Part shown: in pieces, positions 1 to 7,012 of the stretch
Layout: each line of letters starts with the position of its first letter
Numbering within the stretch: position 1 is the stretch's first letter
Origin: Limnochordia bacterium
GTDB taxonomy: Bacteria; Bacillota; Limnochordia; Darwinibacteriales; B1SED10-159
Reading direction: 5' to 3'
NCBI GenBank assembly: GCA_007132255.1
Contig: SLOZ01000157.1
Location: 1-15,854, forward strand
DNA length: 15,854 bases
Program-made: the position numbers and the translations under genes
The notes under the pieces: generated by a model
The model's database searches: none
Seen by the model: the letters and a program-made list of their open reading frames with translations, nothing else
What the model was told of the DNA's origin: nothing

Positions 1-40
1 CCACTGCCCACGCTTTCATAGTGGGTCCCTCCCGCCTATC

Positions 41-1021
41 CTATTGGGCTTTCAATTCCACAATATCGCTATCCGCCAGGACGAAGTCTTGGGCCACGTT
101 CTGTCCATCGAACTTCGCTGAGCCCCAGACTCGAGCTCCTTTCAAGGTTTCGGCCACTTCCTTGTGAATACTTTCGGCCAGATCCAACACTGTGCTGCTG
201 CGCGGCAGGACAAAGGGGGCCGCCAGATCGGGGTCTTTGCCCGGCGCCTTGGTATATACTCGAATCACGTCCAACAGTTCGAAGCATGTCTGCTTGAGAT
301 CCTCAAGCCCTATACCGTGCTCGGCCGAGACTGTCAGAAGCGATGGGCCATCCCATAACTCTTCCAGCAGTTCCACGTTTTCCTGGGCCCCAGGACTATC
401 CACCTTATTCAACAGCCAAAGAACTTTCGACCACAGCAGAGCTTGCACACCCTCAGGTACCTCATCGCGGACGAGTCTCCGCTCCTGCAGCATCCTGCGA
501 GCCTCTGTCAGCTGCTCCAACAGCTGGTCGCTGGCAGCATCAGCGACCACGATATAAGCGTCGGCATTCTGCAGCGTAGCCATGAGCGGACCGGGGATTC
601 CCTCCTCGGTAACTGGTGGGGTGTCCACCAATTGGATCAGAACGTCTAAGTACGGCATCATTCCCGGCTGTGGTAGAGATGTCGTGAAGGGATACTCCGC
701 CACCGCCGCTTTGCAGTTGGTCAGAGCGCGAACCAAAGAGGACTTCCCAACATTGGGAAACCCCAACAAGACAATCTGGCCCGCTCCTTGCGGTTCTACC
801 AAATACGGGTTATTCTGGGGACCCGTATTAGATTTTTGTTCGTCGGCGGCGCGCAGCTTCGACAGTCGCTTCTTGATCTCCCCCTGGAGTCTGTCCGTAC
901 CCTTATGCTTAGGGATCACGGCTAACATCTCTTCCAATGCGGCGATCTTCTCTTCCTTTGTTTTCGCTTTGCGAAAAGCATTTTCGGCATCTTTGTATTC
1001 TGGTGACAAATTGGCTGGCAA
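41..1021 (-). CDS. DRG/Obg-like GTPase with C-terminal TGS domain
   Basis: A 326-residue GTP-binding protein of the TRAFAC Obg/DRG branch. Residues 1-65 are a charged, probably helical region. The G domain follows: G1/P-loop GFPNVGKSS at 87-95, G2 FTT at 112-114, G3 DTPP at 133-136, G4 NKVD at 205-208 and a G5-like SAEHG near 232. Residues about 253-326 form a TGS domain, the small beta-grasp RNA/ribosome-associated module of DRG proteins, so a ribosome-linked role is likely by family analogy. The start is TTG, chosen because a strong SD (GAGGTGA) sits 7 nt upstream and no better start exists. The stop is TAG. The G3 motif ends in Pro, not the usual Gly (DxxG). It lies 114 bp downstream of the DUF2892 gene on the same strand and may share its transcript; no convincing promoter of its own was seen. 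The family call is firm, the cellular role is not. Confidence 0.88.
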   Translation of the reverse strand: MPANLSPEYKDAENAFRKAKTKEEKIAALEEMLAVIPKHKGTDRLQGEIKKRLSKLRAADEQKSNTGPQNNPYLVEPQGAGQIVLLGFPNVGKSSLVRALTNCKAAVAEYPFTTSLPQPGMMPYLDVLIQLVDTPPVTEEGIPGPLMATLQNADAYIVVADAASDQLLEQLTEARRMLQERRLVRDEVPEGVQALLWSKVLWLLNKVDSPGAQENVELLEELWDGPSLLTVSAEHGIGLEDLKQTCFELLDVIRVYTKAPGKDPDLAAPFVLPRSSTVLDLAESIHKEVAETLKGARVWGSAKFDGQNVAQDFVLADSDIVELKAQ

Positions 1022-1135
1022 GCTTTATCACCTCACCTGAGCTGTAGTCAATCCTTGCGACACGGTCAACGAATCTTGATACCGACGAGAATCTCAACGC
1101 CGGCAAGCAGCGGTGCACAGAGAAGCAGGAATCGT

Positions 1136-1342
1136 TTACGGTTGCCGCGTTTTGCCGTCGCTGGCGGGACAGGTACTAGTTCCCAACACGGCATAGATGC
1201 CGCAGAAGCCGAGGGCTGCTGTGACAACGGCAACGACCGCCACGATCCAGAATGCAGCATGAACGGTCATAGCGAGATAGGCGAACACGGCCGCCAAGAC
1301 CAGACGAACGATACGATCGACCGTACCAACATTGGTTTTCAT
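1136..1342 (-). CDS. small DUF2892 (YgaP-like transmembrane domain) protein
   Basis: A 68-residue membrane protein. It opens with MKTNVGTVDRIVR, the typical N-terminus of the DUF2892/YgaP-type transmembrane family. Two hydrophobic segments follow (about residues 13-27 and 31-46), then the family's C-terminal pattern, here GFCGIYAVLGTSTC. In YgaP this module is fused to a rhodanese domain; here it stands alone, as is common in bacteria, and its function is unknown. The start at 1342 is preceded by GGGAGG about 6 nt upstream. The reading frame is open further upstream, but that part overlaps the preceding URO-D gene and contains no family sequence, so the shorter form is preferred. It begins 28 bp after the URO-D gene ends, which suggests co-transcription. 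The two C-terminal-half cysteines are conserved in relatives, but no chemistry can be assigned. Confidence 0.85.
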   Translation of the reverse strand: MKTNVGTVDRIVRLVLAAVFAYLAMTVHAAFWIVAVVAVVTAALGFCGIYAVLGTSTCPASDGKTRQP

Positions 1343-1370
1343 GATGATCCTCCCATTCTCTTTGTTCTCG

Positions 1371-2372
1371 TCATTGATTCTGCACGACATCCAAGAACGC
1401 CAACATGTTTTCCAAGGGAACATCATGGGGCATAGCATGGGTCGGAGCCACAATGTACCCCCCACCGGTTCCGAGAGTATCCATAATTCGCAGCATTTCA
1501 TCCTTGATCCTATCCGGTGACTCCCTGGGCAGCAGTACCTGCGTACTAATGCCTCCGTAGAAGGTAATGTGTTTACCGTACGTACGCTTCATACACTCAA
1601 TATCAAAAATCTCTGGCTGGAACGTGTTGTAGATATCCAAACCCATGTCCACAAGATCAGGGAATATCTCTGCAATATCGCCACAGGAATGCTGTGCCAC
1701 ATAACGGCCGTGGCGCTTTGCATACCTGTACATAGTACGCAGATGCGGCTGAATAAAACGGCGCCAGTGACGAGGACCCATAATCAGCCCCTGCTGCTGT
1801 CCCCAGTCATCACCAAAAAAGAGGCAGTCGATCTCGGGATATTGGCAGACAATCTCCATCACTTCGCAGTTGTACTGCACAATATGCTCCAGCAGTGAAT
1901 CAGCAAATTCTGGATGAAGGACAAAATCCATGAGCAAGTTTTCCATACTCCGCAGGGTCCAAGCGCGTTCGAACAAAGAAAACCCCACAGTGTACATTGT
2001 GAATTGATGTTGTTGTCGAGCCACCAGGGCTTCGCACTTAGCCCGGATCACAGCTTCATCCGGCTTCGGAAACACATAGCCACCTAAGTTGGGCTCAGCC
2101 AATTGGTACGCAACCACCTGCCCAAAGTCTCCCTGCGGATCTTTGCGCCAAATAACGCCAAACATATCCTGCTCGTGATGTTCATCAAGGGCCGTGAACG
2201 TTTCGTTGCGCTCCAAGGCTAAGGCATTGCCAACCCTTTCTTCAAACCTTGGATCTCTGAAGTAATCCGCCAGCGTAGCTCGGGCTGCCTCAGTCAGGTC
2301 CAAATGGTAAGGAAGCGGAAACGTATCTCGCTTCGCCAGTGCGTCTAACACCAAAGAACGCCGATTCACCAT
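1371..2372 (-). CDS. uroporphyrinogen decarboxylase (URO-D)/MtaA-family protein
   Basis: A 333-residue TIM-barrel protein of the URO-D superfamily. It resembles the corrinoid:thiol methyltransferase-like branch (MtaA/MtbA relatives) more than HemE: it has an HSCG motif (H228, C230), the position of the zinc ligands in the methyltransferase branch, plus GDDWG at 187-191 and a C-terminal PTHAMPHDVPLEN stretch at 310-322 typical of anaerobe URO-D-like proteins. No corrinoid protein, MtaB-type partner or heme gene lies in the window, so the substrate cannot be named; a methyl transfer role is inference from family. The ATG start has AAGGAG 10 nt upstream. The DUF2892 gene follows after 28 bp. The upstream gap (2373-2557) is shared with the divergent nitroreductase gene and shows no convincing promoter in either direction. 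Confidence 0.85.
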   Translation of the reverse strand: MVNRRSLVLDALAKRDTFPLPYHLDLTEAARATLADYFRDPRFEERVGNALALERNETFTALDEHHEQDMFGVIWRKDPQGDFGQVVAYQLAEPNLGGYVFPKPDEAVIRAKCEALVARQQHQFTMYTVGFSLFERAWTLRSMENLLMDFVLHPEFADSLLEHIVQYNCEVMEIVCQYPEIDCLFFGDDWGQQQGLIMGPRHWRRFIQPHLRTMYRYAKRHGRYVAQHSCGDIAEIFPDLVDMGLDIYNTFQPEIFDIECMKRTYGKHITFYGGISTQVLLPRESPDRIKDEMLRIMDTLGTGGGYIVAPTHAMPHDVPLENMLAFLDVVQNQ

Positions 2373-2557
2373 GGCTGCCGTTCTCCTTCCCCATCGTGTC
2401 TGCTTCTGCAGTCAACTCTATATTGTCAACAGTTCTCTGCAAGGACTTGAAATCCCTGTCCGGTTTCCATTGAAGGCAGGAATTTTGGTTCACGGCAGGC
2501 AATGTATACCACGGCTTACACTAGCTTGACACAGTGCCCTGAAAGGATCGATGCCCA

Positions 2558-3355
2558 ATGACCAACGACACCTTGAAGCTGCTCAATCAACGTGTATCCC
2601 TGCGGCGGTATGCCGAAAAACCCGTGACGCAAGAGGAACTGGACACTATCCTCCACGGCGCCATGCGAGCGCCCACGGCGGGTAACATGATGCTCTACTC
2701 CATCATCGTCGTTGAAGATACGGTGAAGAAACAGACCTTAAGTGAGACTTGCGATCACCAAGCGTTTATCGCCACGGCGCCTGTAGTTCTCGTGTTCTTG
2801 ACGGACGCCCAGCGCTGGCATGACTATTACCGGGCGTCAGATGTCGCCGCCTACTGCCAGCGCACGGGCCTAGAGTTTTACAAACCGCATCTGGGTGACT
2901 TCCTGCTGGGCGCCAGTGATGCCCTTATCGCTGCCCAGAATGCCGTGATTGCTGCCGAAAGCCTGGGTATTGGTTCCTGCTATATCGGCGATATCATGGA
3001 GCACTACGAGACACATCGGGAACTCTTTGATCTGCCGAACCACTGTTTCCCCGTGGCCATGCTCTGCTTGGGGCACTACCCTGATGACATGATCCGGCAG
3101 CCCCGGGAGCGCTTGCCGAAAGACTCGGTTGTCTTTGTGGACACGTATAAACAGCTGGACACCGCTGCCTTAGAGGCTGCCTTTGCCCAGCGCGAAGCAG
3201 CACTGCCCAAGCCCAACGGACTCAAGGCTGCCAACTTTGGCCAGTTCATGTATGGACGAAAAACCGGCGCACCCTTCTTCCAGGAAATGCACCGGTCCAT
3301 TGCCGCAGCCCTTGACTATTGGCAGGGCGGTATCGTTGACGAAGACAAAACCTAG
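2558..3355 (+). CDS. nitroreductase-family flavoprotein (NfrA-like)
   Basis: A 265-residue FMN-dependent oxidoreductase of the nitroreductase superfamily and the only plus-strand gene here. The N-terminus carries the FMN-phosphate-binding arginine pattern (QRVSLRRYAEKPV, residues 11-23) followed by APTAGNMM at 38-45. The middle has the alanine-rich helix with GIGSCYIGDI (about 137-146), and PRERLPK at 182-188 is typical of NfrA-like members. The C-terminal extension ending near FFQEMHRSI is shared by a Bacillota subgroup of about 265 residues. Likely activity is NAD(P)H-dependent reduction of flavin, quinone or nitro compounds; the physiological substrate is unknown. The ATG is preceded by AAAGGA about 9 nt upstream; another ATG at 2551 is out of frame. 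It converges on the HNH gene with a 26-bp gap and no room for an intrinsic terminator. Confidence 0.88.
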   Translation: MTNDTLKLLNQRVSLRRYAEKPVTQEELDTILHGAMRAPTAGNMMLYSIIVVEDTVKKQTLSETCDHQAFIATAPVVLVFLTDAQRWHDYYRASDVAAYCQRTGLEFYKPHLGDFLLGASDALIAAQNAVIAAESLGIGSCYIGDIMEHYETHRELFDLPNHCFPVAMLCLGHYPDDMIRQPRERLPKDSVVFVDTYKQLDTAALEAAFAQREAALPKPNGLKAANFGQFMYGRKTGAPFFQEMHRSIAAALDYWQGGIVDEDKT

Positions 3356-3381
3356 CCTTGAACCGACAAACAAGAGTCCCC

Positions 3382-4272
3382 TCAAATGGCCCGGCGGAAC
3401 ACATCATACCGCTGGGCCAAACGATCTCTGTCCGGCCGCAGCATAGGCTGTCGAGGTAAAAACAGGCGTTGACCGTGAAGTTGTTGAATTCCGTGTTTGA
3501 GCATGGGTCCATCCTCTTCTGCCAACACGGCTTGCTGTACTTGAATCACATAGTCCGGTGACACACCCACCATGTGGCGGTCAAAGGCAGCATGGTGAAT
3601 CTTGCACAAAGCAAGCCCATTATTTACCAACGGCTCCCCACCCGCGTCGGCATCGGCGATGATGTGAGCTGCATCCAGCAGCTCAACGTGCCGAAATCGG
3701 CAAAACGCGCACTGCTCGCCATAGGCTGCCAAGACTCGGGCGCGAAAGGAACTCTGATGCAGACGGGTTTTAACCGCTGCCGTAATGTAGCGCCGACGAT
3801 AGTCCTCTTCGGCTGCTGCGGGCCACGACTCCGGATCCTGGGCCACGTAGGCATCATCAGCTGCCACCGTGAATGTTAGATTCGCCGAATCGTCGTCAAC
3901 AATGAACACGGGCCACACTGCCAAATACTGGCCTACGGCCACAGCGTGAAAATAAACGAGTGGGACTTGCTGCCGCATGGCTTCTCGCAGCCCGCGGTTA
4001 TCGCGGTGATTGGGATCTTCACCCTGGTAACTGTACAGCAGTAGATGTTCGCCACTGAAGCGATCGCCGTAGGGAGACTTGACCGAGGTCCGAATGGACA
4101 ACGGGATGTCTAGGGCCTTGGGCTTCCAGATGCCCTGCTGGCCTATGACGTAGATTCGCTGACCTCGAAATGCAAATCCCTGCTGTAGTACCTGCCAAGA
4201 CAGAATGTCTCCATGAGCCGCCACTAACTCCTGCAGCCATTGGAACGCCCGCACACGTATTCTTGCGTCCAC
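3382..4272 (-). CDS. HNH endonuclease (HNH_2 type) with uncharacterised N-terminal module
   Basis: A 296-residue predicted nuclease. The C-terminal half has a zinc-finger-type HNH core: C188-x2-C191, LLDAAHI with H203, N218 in NNGLALC, C223 with H226/H227, and H233. This matches the HNH_2/COG3440-type predicted restriction endonucleases (ScoMcrA-like nuclease cores). Residues 1-150 contain a module with GQQGIWKPK (44-52), YSYQGEDPNHRDNRGLR (80-96) and PLVYFHAVAVGQYLAVWPV (104-122). It recurs with this HNH core in many bacteria and may recognise modified DNA, but that is inference. The start is GTG with AAGGGAG about 9 nt upstream. It begins 27 bp after the PPC gene and probably shares its transcript. 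No methyltransferase or other restriction-modification subunit is present, so a solitary, possibly modification-dependent nuclease is the most natural reading. Confidence 0.85.
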   Translation of the reverse strand: MDARIRVRAFQWLQELVAAHGDILSWQVLQQGFAFRGQRIYVIGQQGIWKPKALDIPLSIRTSVKSPYGDRFSGEHLLLYSYQGEDPNHRDNRGLREAMRQQVPLVYFHAVAVGQYLAVWPVFIVDDDSANLTFTVAADDAYVAQDPESWPAAAEEDYRRRYITAAVKTRLHQSSFRARVLAAYGEQCAFCRFRHVELLDAAHIIADADAGGEPLVNNGLALCKIHHAAFDRHMVGVSPDYVIQVQQAVLAEEDGPMLKHGIQQLHGQRLFLPRQPMLRPDRDRLAQRYDVFRRAI

Positions 4273-4299
4273 TAGCCCCCGCTCCCTTCAGCGCCGCTT

Positions 4300-4734
4300 T
4301 TAACCTTCTTTGGAATACAGCTGGCCGTAACCCATCGCGTTCATCCGTCGCTCCATAGGTTGATCTAATCGCAGGATTACTACCTCTCCCAGCGTTAAGA
4401 TAATACTCCCGTGTTCTAAGTGACCGCCGTACGCAGCATCGTTCTGCGATGCTGTAATATGCAGATGGGCTTCACCATCAGCGATCAATCCCTGCAGCGC
4501 CATGACTTCGATGGTTCCTTCTTTCTCAATAAACGTGTCTTTCCACGGCTTCTCCGTCCCAGGATCCACGATATGATAGTGAATCTTCGCCAAGCTGCCG
4601 ATGCCGGATATCACAACTCCGTCGCTGATCTTCTCGCGTTCAATAGCATCTTCGATGACCTTCAGAAGGTCCTCTCCAGGATCTAATGCTACAACAACTG
4701 TCTCCACGATGTCTCCTCCTCGTACAACTCGCAT
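4300..4734 (-). CDS. PPC-domain (DUF296) protein
   Basis: A 144-residue single-domain protein of the PPC/DUF296 family (plants and prokaryotes conserved; in plants attached to AT-hooks, in bacteria alone). Visible family features are LDPGEDLLKVI (17-27), GVVISGIGSLAKIHYH (39-54), the LQGLI...AHLHI strand pair (80-93) and GGHLEHGSIILTLGEVVI (103-120). H90, H92 and H105 correspond to the histidines that bind metal in some bacterial PPC structures (from memory). The bacterial role is unknown; trimer formation is usual. The ATG at 4734 is preferred because GGAGGTG lies 5 nt upstream and the family usually starts here. A GTG at 4761 and a GTG a few codons inside, which also has an SD-like GAGGAGG upstream, are alternatives. 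It sits between the UvrD-like helicase and the HNH gene. Confidence 0.85.
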   Translation of the reverse strand: MRVVRGGDIVETVVVALDPGEDLLKVIEDAIEREKISDGVVISGIGSLAKIHYHIVDPGTEKPWKDTFIEKEGTIEVMALQGLIADGEAHLHITASQNDAAYGGHLEHGSIILTLGEVVILRLDQPMERRMNAMGYGQLYSKEG

Positions 4735-4794
4735 GCGTCCACCTCCGCTGGATCTGCGCACACCCCTTTCGGGAATGCGCCGCGTTACCTATAT

Positions 4795-4832
4795 AGTATA
4801 GCTTTAGACCCAATGGCAGAAATCTCCTGCCA
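4795..4832 (-). promoter_or_regulatory. candidate sigma-A promoter with overlapping inverted repeat, upstream of PPC gene
   Basis: On the minus strand a -10-like TATACT (4800-4795) stands out in an AT-rich patch, with a weak -35 (TTTCTG, 4822-4817) 16 bp upstream. The -35 lies inside an inverted repeat, TGGCAG-7-CTGCCA (4814-4832), which could be an operator or a hairpin remnant. It faces the PPC and HNH genes and would start them independently of the UvrD-like helicase. The -35 match is poor, so this is tentative. Confidence 0.35.
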
Positions 4833-4932
4833 AACTGTGTAATCGGTTAGCCCGGCTGCCTTCCACTGTCAGATGCACCCTAGGACATACCCCGTTCAGC
4901 GTCAGACGCCTGGTCTATATCTGTACTAAGAC

Positions 4933-6912
4933 CTACTCGATAGTGAGCGATAGCCTTTCCTCCAACCATGACTTGAGCACAGTTCGCTCTGCACCATCCG
5001 TTGTACGCAGCCGTACCGTGGATCCTACAGCATCAACGATGTGACAGGTTCCCCAACTCGGGTGCTCGATTGCATCACCTTCTGATCGCACTTCTTTCGG
5101 AAGGCCAGCGCTCAGCTCATCCACGAAACGGGAATGATCCGCTTTCTTGGAACGGATATTTTGGGGACTGCTGAGGAAGAGATGCTGGCGGGCTCTGGTA
5201 GCAGCAACGTACAGTAGGCGGCGTTCCTCTTCAAGATCACTCCATGAGTTGCCGTCCACGGCCTTTGCATGGGGAAAGACGTCTTCCACAAGCCCTATGA
5301 TGACCACCGCAGAGAATTCCAGGCCTTTGGCCGAGTGGCATGTGGTGAGGGTTACGCCTTCACTGCTTCCGCGTCTGTGAATACCTTCATCTTTCTGGCT
5401 GATTCGCTCCAGAAAACCAGCAAGGTCCTCGTTATCTTCCGGAAGCTGTGTCAAGATATGTGCAGCGTCCAACGCCGTTTCGCGATCCAAACGCAGTTGC
5501 TCGCACACTGTGCCCACAAATTCGTCATAGCCTATACGGCTGCGAATCCGTCGTAAAGCCTTGGCGGCAGGCAGCTTGGCCAGAGTTGTCAAATGGTTGT
5601 TGAGTGCTGCCAGTTCCTGGCTCAGATGCCCCGGCAGATTTCGGTAGCGCAAAGCGGCAGCAGGTTGCAGGTTATGTTCATGCGCGTCACGCTTTGCTTG
5701 TTCAACGATGGCTTTGGAAAAGTAGCGGCCCGGACGATTCAGGATCCGAAAGAAACTGTTGCTGTCAGACGGATCCAGCGCTGCCCGCAAATAGCTAAGA
5801 AGGTCAAGCGCCACCCAGTGGCTTAGCACGTCCCACTCACCACCTAATGTACGAAAAGGAATATACACACTGTCCAACTGCTGTTTGAGCAGCAGTGCTT
5901 GGCGATTCGTCCGATAGATCACCGCCATCTCCGTCCAGTCCATACCTCTGTCAGCCATCTTCTCAAGGATATCAGCGCACCAACGAGCCTCATCGCGCTC
6001 GTCCTTGGGGCGGTGGAATACGGGCAGGGAAGAAGCCTCTTCATGGTTAACCGAGCGCAGATCCTTAGCCAACCTGTGCTGGTTTTGCTGGATCAACCTT
6101 CCGGTCACGGCCACGATAGCAGGGCTGCAGCGATAGTTTTCCGTTAAGGCAAAACGCTGCGCCTCGGGATAGTCCTCAGCGAAGGCAGCCATGACGTGAC
6201 TGGCGCCCCGCCAACCGTAGATCGACTGGTCATCATCCCCGACAACGAAAAGATTCCGATCCGCCGCTGACAGACGTTGAATGATCCGATACTGCAGCGC
6301 GCTGGTGTCCTGAAACTCGTCCACCATCAGAAAACGACCTGCCTTCGGTGGCATCTGTTCGAGAATCTCCGCGGCGCGCTGGAGGAGATCATCGAAATCC
6401 AAGCGCTGGCTTTCCTGTTTCCATTCTTGATAGCCGCCGACAATCCTGCGAAACACCCCTGCATCGACAGCCCGCGGTTCATACGTCTCCCAATCAAAGC
6501 TGCGGTTGACACAGTTACTCAGTTCCTGAATGCATGGCTCCAAGAACTCATCACTCAGTTTCTGGCGGCGTAGCAGTTGGCCCATGATCTGACGCTGCTG
6601 CCCTTCGTCCACCAATGTCACAGAACCCTGCGTATGTCGAAGCAGTTGGTAGGCAAAGCCGTGGATGGTTCGAATATGCATATTTCTGGCCTGCAAGCCA
6701 ACCAACGCCTCCAACCGCCGGTACATCTCGTTGGCTGCCGCTTTGGTGAATGTCATAATCAACAAGCACGGCGGAAGAATACCTTTGTTCTCAATGAGGT
6801 GTCCAGCACGGGCTGTAATGACAGCCGTCTTGCCCGAACCTGGTCCGGCTACTACCATGACCGGCCCATGTACCGCTCGAATCATCTGTTGTTGGGTGGG
6901 GTTAAGCTGCAT
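4933..6912 (-). CDS. UvrD/PcrA/Rep-like superfamily 1A DNA helicase
   Basis: A 659-residue ATP-dependent 3'-5' DNA helicase. Motifs in order: Q motif LNPTQQQMI (3-11), Walker A AGPGSGKT (22-29), motif Ia MTFTKAAA (53-60), motif II VDEFQDTS (197-204), motif III QSIYGWRG (229-236), motif IV near VIYRTNRQALLLK (331-343), motif V TLTTCHSAKGLEF (521-533) and motif VI EERRLLYVAATRAR (562-575). The C-terminal 45 residues (HPSWGTCHIVD...) resemble the Tudor-like tail of PcrA. At 659 residues it is shorter than typical PcrA (about 720-750), so it may be a paralogue and not the housekeeping copy. The ATG at 6912 is chosen because it begins the Q motif and GGGGAGG lies upstream with a rather long 11-nt spacing. 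An open extension to 7119 overlaps the DEAD-box gene and crosses a terminator, so it is rejected. Stop is TAG. Confidence 0.92.
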   Translation of the reverse strand: MQLNPTQQQMIRAVHGPVMVVAGPGSGKTAVITARAGHLIENKGILPPCLLIMTFTKAAANEMYRRLEALVGLQARNMHIRTIHGFAYQLLRHTQGSVTLVDEGQQRQIMGQLLRRQKLSDEFLEPCIQELSNCVNRSFDWETYEPRAVDAGVFRRIVGGYQEWKQESQRLDFDDLLQRAAEILEQMPPKAGRFLMVDEFQDTSALQYRIIQRLSAADRNLFVVGDDDQSIYGWRGASHVMAAFAEDYPEAQRFALTENYRCSPAIVAVTGRLIQQNQHRLAKDLRSVNHEEASSLPVFHRPKDERDEARWCADILEKMADRGMDWTEMAVIYRTNRQALLLKQQLDSVYIPFRTLGGEWDVLSHWVALDLLSYLRAALDPSDSNSFFRILNRPGRYFSKAIVEQAKRDAHEHNLQPAAALRYRNLPGHLSQELAALNNHLTTLAKLPAAKALRRIRSRIGYDEFVGTVCEQLRLDRETALDAAHILTQLPEDNEDLAGFLERISQKDEGIHRRGSSEGVTLTTCHSAKGLEFSAVVIIGLVEDVFPHAKAVDGNSWSDLEEERRLLYVAATRARQHLFLSSPQNIRSKKADHSRFVDELSAGLPKEVRSEGDAIEHPSWGTCHIVDAVGSTVRLRTTDGAERTVLKSWLEERLSLTIE

Positions 6913-6943
6913 ATCTAGATAATCCTCCCCTACAAAAAAATAG

Positions 6944-6978
6944 AAAAAAGGACACAATAGGATTGTACCACTGTGTCC
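6944..6978 (-). terminator. intrinsic terminator after DEAD-box helicase gene
   Basis: On the minus strand a 7-bp stem (GGACACA 6978-6972 as read on the RNA, TGTGTCC 6956-6950) with a 15-nt loop is followed directly by six U (6949-6944), then a second T-rich run (6940-6934). It lies 35 bp past the DEAD-box stop and just before the UvrD RBS, so it separates the two helicase transcripts. A nested alternative, ACAAT-AGG-ATTGT, lies inside. A TACAAT hexamer within the loop region is a possible -10 for uvrD, but no good -35 accompanies it. Confidence 0.75.
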
Positions 6979-7012
6979 CCCGGTCATGCCATATCGGAAA
7001 TCTTTAGTTTTT

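Noticed and set aside
1..40. CCCAC/GTGGG inverted repeat after the GTPase gene as a terminator
   Set aside because: There is no U tract on the minus strand, and the window edge prevents judging the rest.
1055..1435. Plus-strand open frame of 126 codons across the DUF2892 and URO-D genes
   Set aside because: Composition and position are those of an antisense shadow of two well-supported minus-strand genes.
2470..2530. Promoter for the nitroreductase gene (TTGAAG, TATACC, TTGACA strings)
   Set aside because: The strings do not pair at 16-18 bp spacing; TTGACA at about 2524 is too close to the start codon.
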